Positions 1 through 6,763 of a stretch of 14,406 nucleotides of DNA are shown in pieces (the first letter of the stretch is position 1; the number at the start of each line of letters is the position of its first letter). Both the position numbers and the translations under genes were made by a program. Source of the DNA: Desulfotignum sp. (lineage in GTDB: Bacteria > Desulfobacterota > Desulfobacteria > Desulfobacterales > Desulfobacteraceae); assembly GCA_021737445.1 (NCBI GenBank), contig JAIPDY010000068.1, forward strand, positions 1 through 14,406. Direction: 5' to 3'. A model generated the notes under the pieces. That model had not been told where the DNA came from. It searched no databases and saw only the letters and a list, made by a program, of their open reading frames with translations.

Positions 1-364
1 GCGTTTGCGTTCTTTTCAGGCCTGAAGCGATTTCCCTGGTTTGCTGGCCGAATCCGGACAGAACCTGCAGCGTGTCAGCAAAAATTACAACCACCCGGCT
101 GCTGCCGGGTGCCACTCTGGTCCATCTGGCAATTTCATCATCTGATTCTGAGATGGCACCGGTCCGGGTACATGCCAGGATTCCGGGGCTGGTGACCCGG
201 GAAACCGGCCACACCCTGGCAATTTCTCTGGATTTGTCCCAGACGTTTGTCTTTTCTTCAGACTCTGCCTGACTTTTGTTCCGGTCATCAGGTGTGAGAG
301 CCTTGTAAAAACAGACGGAATAAGGAGCTTTAAATAAGGCATGCAGCCATCTCGGCGAAACCAT
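1..364 (-). CDS. Putative unrecognised protein, N-terminal part, cut by window edge
   Basis: A minus-strand frame is open from an ATG at 362-364 to the window edge, giving 121 residues without a stop. The start overlaps the last 35 bases of the HAD gene, and AGGAAGG (370-376) lies 5 bases upstream of it, as for a translationally coupled last gene of the glp operon. The first 40 residues are polar and low in complexity. Later stretches look protein-like: DDEIARW near residue 75, a hydrophobic VVVIFAD near 91-97, and a Gln/Thr/Glu-rich segment after it. I do not recognise a family and see no catalytic motif. Competing frames on both strands are also open here (a plus-strand frame at 72-272 and a minus-strand frame at 85-342), so coding is not certain. 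If this frame is false, 1-329 is simply a non-coding stretch in which I see nothing else. Confidence 0.4.
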   Translation of the reverse strand, partial: MVSPRWLHALFKAPYSVCFYKALTPDDRNKSQAESEEKTNVWDKSREIARVWPVSRVTSPGILACTRTGAISESDDEIARWTRVAPGSSRVVVIFADTLQVLSGFGQQTREIASGLKRTQT

Positions 365-1115
365 AGCCGCCTTCCTGTTCGGTGATCCAGGCGGGTCTGT
401 GAGAAAGCGTATCCTTGAAAAATAAAATATTGGCTACCCCAACGGAATTGGGAAAGAATTCAAACATGGGTTCATCATTGGGTGAGTCCCCGGAAAAAAG
501 AATCGAATCCTTTATCATTTCCAGGTCCAGGGTAAAAATTTCTTTGAAAAATTTGCAGGTCATGGTCAATTTATCATAACTGCCGAACCATCCGTTCACA
601 TGAATGGAACTGATTTTGGCCACAGCCCCGTTCCTGTGGAAAATATCCACAATGCGCAGCACCTCGGATTCGGGCAGGGCAGGCACATCTTCGCAGAAAT
701 CGATGGCAAGATCCGCCTCCCGGAAAGCCTGATCAGCCGAAATTATGCACCCCGGCACCTGTTCCAGAATTTTTTGCCCTATGCTTGCCAGCCGCGCCCG
801 GTCTTGTCTGCGCTGGGCAGCGGGTTTGAAATACCGGCGCACCATTTTTCGTATCTTTGTATCATAATGGAAATAAAAAGCGCCATTTTCTCCCACCACG
901 CCCTCCACAGGCCACATCCGGGCAATATGATCACACCAGCCGGCAGGCCTTCCGGTAATTGGCACAACCATTATCCCGGCAGCCTGGAGCAATTCCATAG
1001 CCCTGAAGGCGCACCAGGGAATCCGTCCGTTGGCGGTCAGGGTATCGTCAATATCTGTAAGTACATACCGGACTGACCTTTTCAGATTTTCCGGAAATTT
1101 TTCCATGGGTTTCAT
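330..1115 (-). CDS. HAD superfamily (IIB-type) phosphatase
   Basis: This is a 261-residue cytosolic phosphohydrolase of the haloacid dehalogenase superfamily. Motif I is DIDDT with the nucleophile and acid/base aspartates at D21 and D23. Motif II is the Thr of PITGRP (T54), the motif III lysine is probably K182 in YDKL, and motif IV is GDSPND at 209-214. A large insert between motifs II and III is the C2B cap that defines subfamily IIB, which includes sugar-phosphate, sucrose-phosphate and Cof-type phosphatases. The ATG at 1113-1115 was chosen because AAGGAG (1126-1131) lies 10 bases upstream. The longer open frame would run into glpB and lacks this site. It starts 19 bases after the glpB stop, so it is the next gene of the operon. 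The substrate cannot be read from the sequence; the context suggests a triose or glycerol phosphate, which is inference. Confidence 0.85.
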   Translation of the reverse strand: MKPMEKFPENLKRSVRYVLTDIDDTLTANGRIPWCAFRAMELLQAAGIMVVPITGRPAGWCDHIARMWPVEGVVGENGAFYFHYDTKIRKMVRRYFKPAAQRRQDRARLASIGQKILEQVPGCIISADQAFREADLAIDFCEDVPALPESEVLRIVDIFHRNGAVAKISSIHVNGWFGSYDKLTMTCKFFKEIFTLDLEMIKDSILFSGDSPNDEPMFEFFPNSVGVANILFFKDTLSHRPAWITEQEGGYGFAEMAACLI

Positions 1116-1134
1116 CTTTTTATTTCTCCTTAGA

Positions 1135-2415
1135 TTACATACCTTGGTCAAAAGCTGTAACCGCTGCATGGGCAGTTGCCACAGCCACGCCGGATCCACA
1201 TTTCATCCGTGTCCAATCTGAGTGTGCCAGAATAGATCCAGCCGCATGCAACTGCTCTGCATAGGGCGCAGACGATTGCATCAGCGGTCTGAACAGGGGA
1301 TCCACTAAGATTCCGGCCCGATTTACCGGATGTCCTTTGGGGTGGAAAAGGGTTGAATGGTGCCACATCTGCCGTGATTCGGGCTGGGTTACCGGAAGGC
1401 CTAAAAGTGCTTCCCTGATACCGGCGCGTTCTGCAATCAATCCCCGGCCAAGAAAACGGCCTGTACACAGAAGCACGCCTTGTGACCGGACATGACATCG
1501 GCGGCCATCGTTTCCAGCTGTGACACTGAAGCCTTTGCCGGAAAGGGACGTCACTTTTTTTGCCATGTCCGGCACAAAATGAAGACGTTCATGCTTTTCA
1601 AACCCCCGGATCAGGGCCTGGTGAAGCCGGATACCCGGGACCGACACCGGGGGCGTGGGGATTTCAAACACCGGTCTTTCCAAAAGAGCTTCCAGTTCAG
1701 ATACGGTCTCACCCGGTGCCGATGTTCCCAGAACGGCCGGAAACCCTACATAGGCATGCGTTTTCAGATGGGGCCTAAGAAGATCTGCCAGGCGTTTCCG
1801 GTTTTCCGGCACATCCAGTGCCCGGGCCAGGTGTTCGGGATACACTTCCTCAAGATGGCTGGTATTGGGAAATTCCAGGCGCACAGATGAAAGTCCGGGC
1901 CACTGTTCCGACAGCGTAGAGGCTATCTGACAGGCACTGAAAAGCTTCATGCCGGAAAAATCGACGATCAGGCTGGGGCTCTGGTTTTCAAAAGCCAGCA
2001 TGCCGTTCCACATGGTTGCAGGAACCAGATAGCTTTTTTTTATGGTTCCCAGGGAGGTGATGATATTCACATTTCTCCGGGCAGATCTCCGATAGTCCAG
2101 GCCCTGAACCTTAAGAAATGCTATAAGCTCTGTGAACGCCTGATTGATGGAATCATCCGAAATAGTTGCATAGGGATGTCCGGGGATCTCTTTCCGGACC
2201 CGGGCAATGCCTGCCCAGGGATCATCCCATTCTTTGGATGACGGCCACACGCCCATGAGATCCATGAGACCTGATGCAAAATTCATGGGACTTCCCGATC
2301 CGATGAGCACAGTGGATAATCCCCGGTTCACGGCGAACAGGGCGGCCGACATTCCGGAAAGGCCTGTTCCGATAATGGCAAGATCAGCATGGAGCGTTGT
2401 GGTTTCAGATCTCAT
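1135..2415 (-). CDS. glpB: Anaerobic glycerol-3-phosphate dehydrogenase subunit B
   Basis: A 426-residue flavoprotein, close to the 419 residues of E. coli GlpB. In E. coli, GlpB works with GlpA to oxidise sn-glycerol 3-phosphate to dihydroxyacetone phosphate during anaerobic growth. An N-terminal Rossmann motif (GTGLSG, residues 16-21) binds the flavin dinucleotide. Blocks that resemble E. coli GlpB in order are an FASGLMDL stretch near residue 47, LGTIKKS near 120, VPGIRLHQAL in the middle, and GLIAERAGIREALLGL in the C-terminal third. A glycine-rich CGSGVAVATAHAA segment closes the flavin fold. Its ATG overlaps the glpA stop by four bases (ATGA, 2412-2415), which implies coupled translation and equal subunit supply, and a GGGAAG-type ribosome site sits just before it. 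The HAD gene follows; no glpC does. Confidence 0.92.
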   Translation of the reverse strand: MRSETTTLHADLAIIGTGLSGMSAALFAVNRGLSTVLIGSGSPMNFASGLMDLMGVWPSSKEWDDPWAGIARVRKEIPGHPYATISDDSINQAFTELIAFLKVQGLDYRRSARRNVNIITSLGTIKKSYLVPATMWNGMLAFENQSPSLIVDFSGMKLFSACQIASTLSEQWPGLSSVRLEFPNTSHLEEVYPEHLARALDVPENRKRLADLLRPHLKTHAYVGFPAVLGTSAPGETVSELEALLERPVFEIPTPPVSVPGIRLHQALIRGFEKHERLHFVPDMAKKVTSLSGKGFSVTAGNDGRRCHVRSQGVLLCTGRFLGRGLIAERAGIREALLGLPVTQPESRQMWHHSTLFHPKGHPVNRAGILVDPLFRPLMQSSAPYAEQLHAAGSILAHSDWTRMKCGSGVAVATAHAAVTAFDQGM

Positions 2416-3986
2416 GATCTTCCCTTCTCAAAGAACCTCTCCAGATCAAACAGCCCACAGTGTATGGCTTCAGTCAACTCTGCCTGGATCAGTTGATCTC
2501 CCCAGAAAACAGGCTGCTGTCCTTTCCAGCGCTCACTGAGAAAAGATGTAATTTCAAAAATTCCATCGGTGCCTGAAAGGGTGTTGTTGTCATAGAGGTG
2601 GGCAAGAAGCCTGGCGCTGCAAAAGGCTCCCTGGCAGGGCCCCTTTCCCAGGCGGCTGCGATTTCCCAGCGCCAGAAGTCCCGGCTGTTCACCGGTCTTT
2701 CGGAGCTCTTCGGATATGTCATCCAACGTTTTTTCCGAAATCATCTCACACTCGCACAGGATCCTGTCCCGGCTCTTATGCTTTTTTCGCATCCAGTGCC
2801 TGGGCGCGGCTCCCGGTTCTGTCCATCTGCCCGCCATGGTGGATGGAAGAGGGCGGGTCAGGGTCAGACACGGACGGGTATTACCGATCCTGGCACACAC
2901 CAGGTCAGAAGCTTTTTCAGCCATGAGCCGAAAGGTGGTAAGCTTGCCTCCGGTAATGGTTATCAAATTATCCAGCCCCTGCTTTTCATGGCTTTCCAGA
3001 ACAAACCCCCGGCTGACATCACGGTCATCACCGCACCCTTTCTTACCGGCCAGAGGCCTCACACCGGAATATGCCCGGATGTACCTCACCTTTTCAAGCC
3101 CCGGCACCATCATGGCCCCCTGGGCCACAATGTGATCCGTCTCAGCAACCGTGGGACAGATTCTGTCGGGATTTTCCACCCTGACAGACGTTGTTCCCAG
3201 AATGGAAACCGTTCCCCCAGGGACCAGGATATCCCCGTCAGAAGGCGGACGCAGCCGGTTGATAACCCCCTTGGTCATGCGCATCTGGGTGACCAGCAGG
3301 GTTCCCTTGGAGTAAACCAGAGGCACAGATACACCGGCCAGGGATGCCACCTTGCCGGCCCAGGCACCTGCGGCATTGATAACCTGGCAGGGTTCGACAG
3401 AAAACGTCCTGCTGGTTCGGGTGTCCTCCAGCCAGGCCCGGACGATACGCCGGCCATCCCGGTCAAACCGGATAAGCCGGGTATGACACAGGATACTGGA
3501 TCCCAGACGGTTTGCATCGGCAGTGTTCTCCCGGGAAAGCATAAAAGGATCAATGGCTGCATCTGCAACTCGGTATACGGCAATGATATCTTTGGACAGG
3601 GACGGCTCCAGTTCCCGGGCCTCGGCCAACGAAAGCGACCGGGAAAAAATGCCGTTTTCACGGCAGCGTTCTGGAAAATTGGCTATATATGTTTCATCAT
3701 CTCCCTTAGTGCCCACAAAAAATCCGCCGCAGTCATCAATGCAGTGGGCAGCCATCTGCTTGAGAATCATCCCTTCAGACCGGCATTCCCTGGCACTGTG
3801 AGCATCATTGGCCACATAACGTGCCCCGCTGTGAAGCAGTCCGTGATTTCCGCCTGAGGCCCCGGCATTGATGTCAGATTTCTCCACCAGCAGGGAAGTG
3901 ACACCCCGCAAAGCAAGATCTCTGGCAATGCCTGTTCCTGTGGCTCCGCCACCGATAATAAGCACATCGACATCCAGGCCTTTCAT
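2412..3986 (-). CDS. glpA: Anaerobic glycerol-3-phosphate dehydrogenase subunit A
   Basis: A 524-residue FAD-dependent catalytic subunit (E. coli GlpA: 542). The N-terminal DAO fold starts with GGGATG at residues 12-17, followed by the GlpA-typical ARDLALRG and NHGLLHSGARY. The middle contains LVPGGTVSILGTTS and YSGVRPL, and ITGGKLTTFRLMAE closes the substrate domain. The C-terminus has a BFD-like [2Fe-2S] domain with cysteines C411, C413, C451 and C456 (CEC and CQGAFC), then an FLSERWKG segment shared with E. coli. The start at 3984-3986 matches the GlpA N-terminus and has GAGG about 9 bases upstream. In-frame ATGs further upstream (4083, 4118) would add an unrelated low-quality extension. 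It lies 136 bases after the MBL gene and overlaps glpB by four bases. It feeds imported glycerol 3-phosphate into glycolysis; the electron acceptor route is unclear because glpC is absent here. Confidence 0.94.
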   Translation of the reverse strand: MKGLDVDVLIIGGGATGTGIARDLALRGVTSLLVEKSDINAGASGGNHGLLHSGARYVANDAHSARECRSEGMILKQMAAHCIDDCGGFFVGTKGDDETYIANFPERCRENGIFSRSLSLAEARELEPSLSKDIIAVYRVADAAIDPFMLSRENTADANRLGSSILCHTRLIRFDRDGRRIVRAWLEDTRTSRTFSVEPCQVINAAGAWAGKVASLAGVSVPLVYSKGTLLVTQMRMTKGVINRLRPPSDGDILVPGGTVSILGTTSVRVENPDRICPTVAETDHIVAQGAMMVPGLEKVRYIRAYSGVRPLAGKKGCGDDRDVSRGFVLESHEKQGLDNLITITGGKLTTFRLMAEKASDLVCARIGNTRPCLTLTRPLPSTMAGRWTEPGAAPRHWMRKKHKSRDRILCECEMISEKTLDDISEELRKTGEQPGLLALGNRSRLGKGPCQGAFCSARLLAHLYDNNTLSGTDGIFEITSFLSERWKGQQPVFWGDQLIQAELTEAIHCGLFDLERFFEKGRS

Positions 3987-4122
3987 TCTGGTCTGCCTCA
4001 CTGGGGGGCATGTGGACGTCCCTGTCCGCTCTGCACCCGGGTCTTTTGCCACGGGCCGGTGATGCAACCGGCTGGTACCCTGCATTGTGCCTGATAGGCC
4101 TGTGTTATAAATGGTCATCACA
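3987..4122 (-). other. Intercistronic gap between the MBL-fold gene and glpA with a short hairpin
   Basis: A 136-base leader within the leftward operon, long compared with the other gaps here. It holds a perfect 6-bp stem with a 6-base loop (4055-4060 pairing with 4067-4072, GCCGGT/ACCGGC). There is no U-tract, so it is not a standard terminator. It could be an mRNA processing or stabilising element ahead of glpA. I match no riboswitch class to it. Confidence 0.4.
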
Positions 4123-5409
4123 TCACAAAGAATAGGTTTTGCCTTCCCGGACCAGGTCCAGGGGGGCATTGGCCAGAAACGGGGTGTGGTATCCCAGAAC
4201 CCGGCCGGAAATGACCTGCTGCAGTTTTTCAACCTGCTTCCAGTGGGTATGGACTCCTGTGGGGTTATCAAAATCCACTTCATGGAAAACCAGATCACAT
4301 GAACTGAACCATGAAGGGGTAAGCTCATCACGTTTCAAAATGGCATTGATGGTTTCATCCAGTTTGGTATCCCCGGAAAAACCCAGGGTTTTCCCCCCGG
4401 CCGAAATGCGCAAACCCAGGGTACCATATGGCAGGAAATGGTGGTTCCAGCGGCTGTCTATCCGGAGATAATCCAGACTCAGGGGGGTGCCCGGAACCAT
4501 TGGTATGAAAATGACATGGGAGTCGAATCCCGGGCACAGGGGCAAGAACTGTTTTCTCAGCAGCGCATAAATACCCGGCGCTGTAATCAGCCGCAGCGGG
4601 GTGGCAGTTTTTTCAGCCCGGTTGAGGCAGGCGGAAAACCCCTGGGTGTGGTCTTCATGGTTGTGGGTAATGAGGATATGGGTGACATCATCCCAGTGAA
4701 CCCCGTGGCGTGCCAGGTTGTGGGCCGGATATCCGCAGGGATCGATCAGCATCACCACTTTCTCGAAACGCACCAGGCAGCTGGAAACCGTATCCACAAA
4801 TCCGTTGCCCGTGCCCAGGGCAGTGATTTCAAGGTCCTGTCTGGAGCGAGCGTCCCTGGCAACACTGGCCAGAACAGTCTCCACCTGTTCATCCGGGTCT
4901 TCAGCCGGTCTGAATTCCAGACTGTCATACACGATTCTGCCATGATCAGTGACACGGATAGTGTTGTGGGCAACCTGGATCTGCAAAGCCCCCTTTTTCC
5001 AGTCGGGACAGGCTGAGCAAGGGGCGAACCAGCGGGAAAGCCAGCGTTTTTTGACAATGGCGAGACGTCTTGAATCAAAAAAATAGGAAAAGGTCTCATC
5101 AAGGTTGTGGCGCATCTGGTTCACGTTTTCCGGTCTGCCCACATAGTCTTTGCATAGACCCCCTTTGACCTGGGCCTGCCACAGAACAAACTCCTCCCCG
5201 GTGTGGTTATCCCCGGCCATGGATACCTGCCAGTCAGGCACCATCACAATCTCTTCCCGGAATCCATAAAAGTTCAAAAACTTGGAGATATCGGGCATAC
5301 TTCCTATGCGAACCGTTCCCTGGGAGGTTTTTACAAGGTCGACATGCATACCGCCATATGCAATCCGCTTTGCCTCTGTACTCAATGGGGTCAGACTGGT
5401 ATGGGTCAT
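4123..5409 (-). CDS. MBL-fold metallo-hydrolase with unrecognised N-terminal domain
   Basis: A 428-residue protein, first gene of the leftward operon. The C-terminal half (from about residue 192) is a metallo-beta-lactamase fold. It carries the dinuclear metal motif HxHxDH as H249, H251, D253, H254, and further likely ligands D347 in SGDT and H408 in GYHTP; an HTHW at 387-390 and HH at 323-324 are additional candidates. This ligand set resembles RNase Z-like and PhnP-like phosphodiesterases more than beta-lactamases. Residues 1-190 are soluble, contain a CSAC pair (131-134), and match no domain I know. There is no signal peptide, so it is cytosolic. The ATG at 5407-5409 has AAAGGA (5422-5427) 12 bases upstream, rather far; M21 is an alternative start. 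The context suggests it cleaves a glycerophosphodiester or a cyclic phosphate before GlpAB; this is inference. Confidence 0.82.
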   Translation of the reverse strand: MTHTSLTPLSTEAKRIAYGGMHVDLVKTSQGTVRIGSMPDISKFLNFYGFREEIVMVPDWQVSMAGDNHTGEEFVLWQAQVKGGLCKDYVGRPENVNQMRHNLDETFSYFFDSRRLAIVKKRWLSRWFAPCSACPDWKKGALQIQVAHNTIRVTDHGRIVYDSLEFRPAEDPDEQVETVLASVARDARSRQDLEITALGTGNGFVDTVSSCLVRFEKVVMLIDPCGYPAHNLARHGVHWDDVTHILITHNHEDHTQGFSACLNRAEKTATPLRLITAPGIYALLRKQFLPLCPGFDSHVIFIPMVPGTPLSLDYLRIDSRWNHHFLPYGTLGLRISAGGKTLGFSGDTKLDETINAILKRDELTPSWFSSCDLVFHEVDFDNPTGVHTHWKQVEKLQQVISGRVLGYHTPFLANAPLDLVREGKTYSL

Positions 5410-5433
5410 GTGAAAATTAAATCCTTTGCCTGA

Positions 5434-5447
5434 TGTAAAGGTTTACA
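5434..5447. promoter_or_regulatory. Operator for the LacI-family regulator, leftward arm
   Basis: TGTAAAGGTTTACA, with 6-bp symmetric arms around a GG centre; one flanking A/T pair extends the symmetry to 5433-5448. It differs from the second site at 5612-5625 at one central base. It lies just downstream of the -10 of the leftward promoter, over the predicted transcription start, which is a repressing position. The form is that of a LacI/PurR-family site, and the only such regulator in view is encoded 190 bases away. Confidence 0.82.
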
Positions 5448-5455
5448 TTTTTTTG

Positions 5456-5485
5456 TTTATAGTACGAATCCAGGGGTGTGATCAA
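5456..5485 (-). promoter_or_regulatory. Sigma70-type promoter for the MBL-glpAB-HAD operon
   Basis: On the minus strand, TTGATC (5480-5485) and TATAAA (5456-5461) are separated by 18 bases. The predicted start, around 5449, gives a leader of about 40 bases to the ATG at 5409. The operator at 5434-5447 begins immediately downstream of the predicted start. This is a motif match by eye and has not been tested. Confidence 0.55.
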
Positions 5486-5579
5486 GAAAAAAATAAGCTG
5501 GGCAAAATAAAATTTCTTTTGAATCAAGGTGTATGGATGAGGTCCAATGATTTTATCTGGAATTTTTTAAAAAAAATAG

Positions 5580-5609
5580 TTGACATGGAACATTGTGGGT
5601 GGATATAGT
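5580..5609 (+). promoter_or_regulatory. Sigma70-type promoter for the lacI-type gene
   Basis: TTGACA (5580-5585, consensus -35) and TATAGT (5604-5609) are separated by 18 bases. An A/T tract directly upstream (about 5562-5579) could act as an UP element. The predicted start near 5616 falls inside the operator at 5612-5625, so the gene should be autorepressed. It may also supply the downstream ugp genes, because I find no convincing promoter in 6640-6763. Confidence 0.7.
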
Positions 5610-5611
5610 AA

Positions 5612-5625
5612 TGTAAACGTTTACA
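5612..5625. promoter_or_regulatory. Operator for the LacI-family regulator, rightward arm
   Basis: TGTAAACGTTTACA is a perfect 14-bp palindrome with the central CG typical of LacI/PurR-family operators. It starts 3 bases after the -10 element and abuts the ribosome-binding site AGGAG (5625-5629) of the regulator gene, so a bound repressor would cover the start of transcription. Its centre is 178 bp from that of the other operator, close to 17 turns of B-DNA at 10.5 bp per turn. Confidence 0.87.
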
Positions 5626-5634
5626 GGAGTGCCC

Positions 5635-6639
5635 ATGAGTACGATCTTCGATGTGGCAAAGTTGGCGGGGGTATCCACGGCAACGGTTTCACGGGTTATC
5701 AATTCTCCGGAAATGGTACGCACCCAGACCCGTGAAAAAGTGACCCGGGCAATGAAAATCTGCAACTACAAATACAACTCCCTGGCCAGGGGATTTGCCA
5801 CAAAGCAGTCCAACACCATTGGATTGATCATACCAACCATCAACAACCCCGTGTTTGCCGAATCAACCCGCGGGGTACAGGATTATGCCGATGTGCGCAA
5901 GACACAGGTCATTCTGGGAAACACCTATTACCAGTACGATCAGGAGAAAACCCTGGTGGATACCCTGCGGGAAAAACAGGTTGATGGTTTGATTATAACC
6001 ACCACCAATCCCCGGGGAAACATTCTGAAAACTCTTGCAGACGAAAATTATCCCTTTGTTCTGCTTTACAGCACAATAAAAACGGGGCCGTTCTGGGCGG
6101 TGGGAATAGACAATTACCGGGGAGGGTACAAGGTCACTGATCACTTCATCTCCCTTGGGCACAGGCGTATCGGAATGGTTGCGGGAAACTTTTCCATATC
6201 TGACAGAAGCTTTCACCGCTGGCACGGATACCGGCAATGCCTTCTGGATCATGGGATTGCCTATGATAAAAATCTTCTGATCCAGACAGACTATTCTTTG
6301 ACCGAAGGCCAGGGTTCGGTCAAAACCCTGCTCAGCCTTGCAGATCCTCCGACAGCCATCTTCTGCTCCAATGATTATCTGGCTCTGGGTGCCATGAAGG
6401 GTGCAAGGGAGCGGGGATTGAAACTGCCCAAAGATCTTTCCATTGCAGGGTTTGATGATATCGAGATTGCATCCTATGTGATCCCTGCTCTGACCACGAT
6501 CCGGCAACCGGCCTATGAAATGGGCAAGCTTGGTGCTGAACTGCTGTTCCAGCGCATGGAGAATCCTGCCAGACCGATCCAGCGGATGCTTGGCACAGAG
6601 CTCATTGTCAGGGATTCTACAGCCAGGGTGCCAGGGTAG
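5635..6639 (+). CDS. LacI/GalR-family transcriptional repressor
   Basis: A 334-residue DNA-binding regulator. Residues 4-23 form the family helix-turn-helix (IFDVAKLAGVSTATVSRVIN), followed by a hinge region, then a periplasmic-binding-protein-like effector domain from about residue 60, with IGLIIPTINNPVFAE and, near the C-terminus, an AGFDDIEIASYV block typical of the family. The length fits the dimeric PurR-type members without the LacI tetramerisation tail. The start was set at the ATG 5635-5637, which has AGGAG 5 bases upstream; a GTG at 5629 would overlap that site. It probably binds the two TGTAAA-type palindromes in the divergent region and so controls its own gene and the leftward operon. 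The inducer may be the imported substrate or its breakdown product, by inference from context. Confidence 0.93.
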   Translation: MSTIFDVAKLAGVSTATVSRVINSPEMVRTQTREKVTRAMKICNYKYNSLARGFATKQSNTIGLIIPTINNPVFAESTRGVQDYADVRKTQVILGNTYYQYDQEKTLVDTLREKQVDGLIITTTNPRGNILKTLADENYPFVLLYSTIKTGPFWAVGIDNYRGGYKVTDHFISLGHRRIGMVAGNFSISDRSFHRWHGYRQCLLDHGIAYDKNLLIQTDYSLTEGQGSVKTLLSLADPPTAIFCSNDYLALGAMKGARERGLKLPKDLSIAGFDDIEIASYVIPALTTIRQPAYEMGKLGAELLFQRMENPARPIQRMLGTELIVRDSTARVPG

Positions 6640-6763
6640 TCATCTTTTTAAGCGACAAAAACCCTGGACACATTTCCGGGGCAAGGGCAAGAGGGTTTCC
6701 GGGTAGAACCCCGGATTAAACAAAGGTTTGCTTTGTTAACAAACGCATTAAAAGGAGAAAACC
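6640..6763 (+). other. Gap between the regulator and ugpB with a 12-bp palindrome
   Basis: This 124-base stretch holds a weak stem (GGGTT 6693-6697 with AACCC 6707-6711), a 7-bp inverted repeat (6719-6725 with 6731-6737), and the perfect palindrome TTTGTTAACAAA (6732-6743), 20 bases before the ugpB ATG. None has a U-tract, so I do not call a terminator, and no clear -35/-10 pair is visible. Confidence 0.4.

Noticed and set aside
2598..3857. 419-residue plus-strand open frame opposite glpA
   Set aside because: It is the antisense shadow of glpA: no family features, proline- and glycine-rich random composition, while glpA on the other strand is unmistakable.
4031..4041. 11-base word CTGCACCCGGG shared with the hairpin arm at 8087-8097
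   Set aside because: Shared words of this length are expected by chance in a 14-kb window, and the flanks differ.
3987..4331. Longer GlpA with an extra N-terminal extension from upstream ATGs
   Set aside because: The extension overlaps the MBL gene and does not resemble GlpA, whose family N-terminus begins at the ATG at 3986 with its own ribosome site.
5477..5486. TGTGATCAAG as a CRP or FNR site upstream of the leftward promoter
   Set aside because: Only one half-site is present for either protein, and it coincides with the -35 element.
6676..6714. Terminator after the regulator gene (CCGGGG 6676-6681 with CCCCGG 6709-6714)
   Set aside because: The loop is long and no U-tract follows; read-through into ugpB remains plausible.
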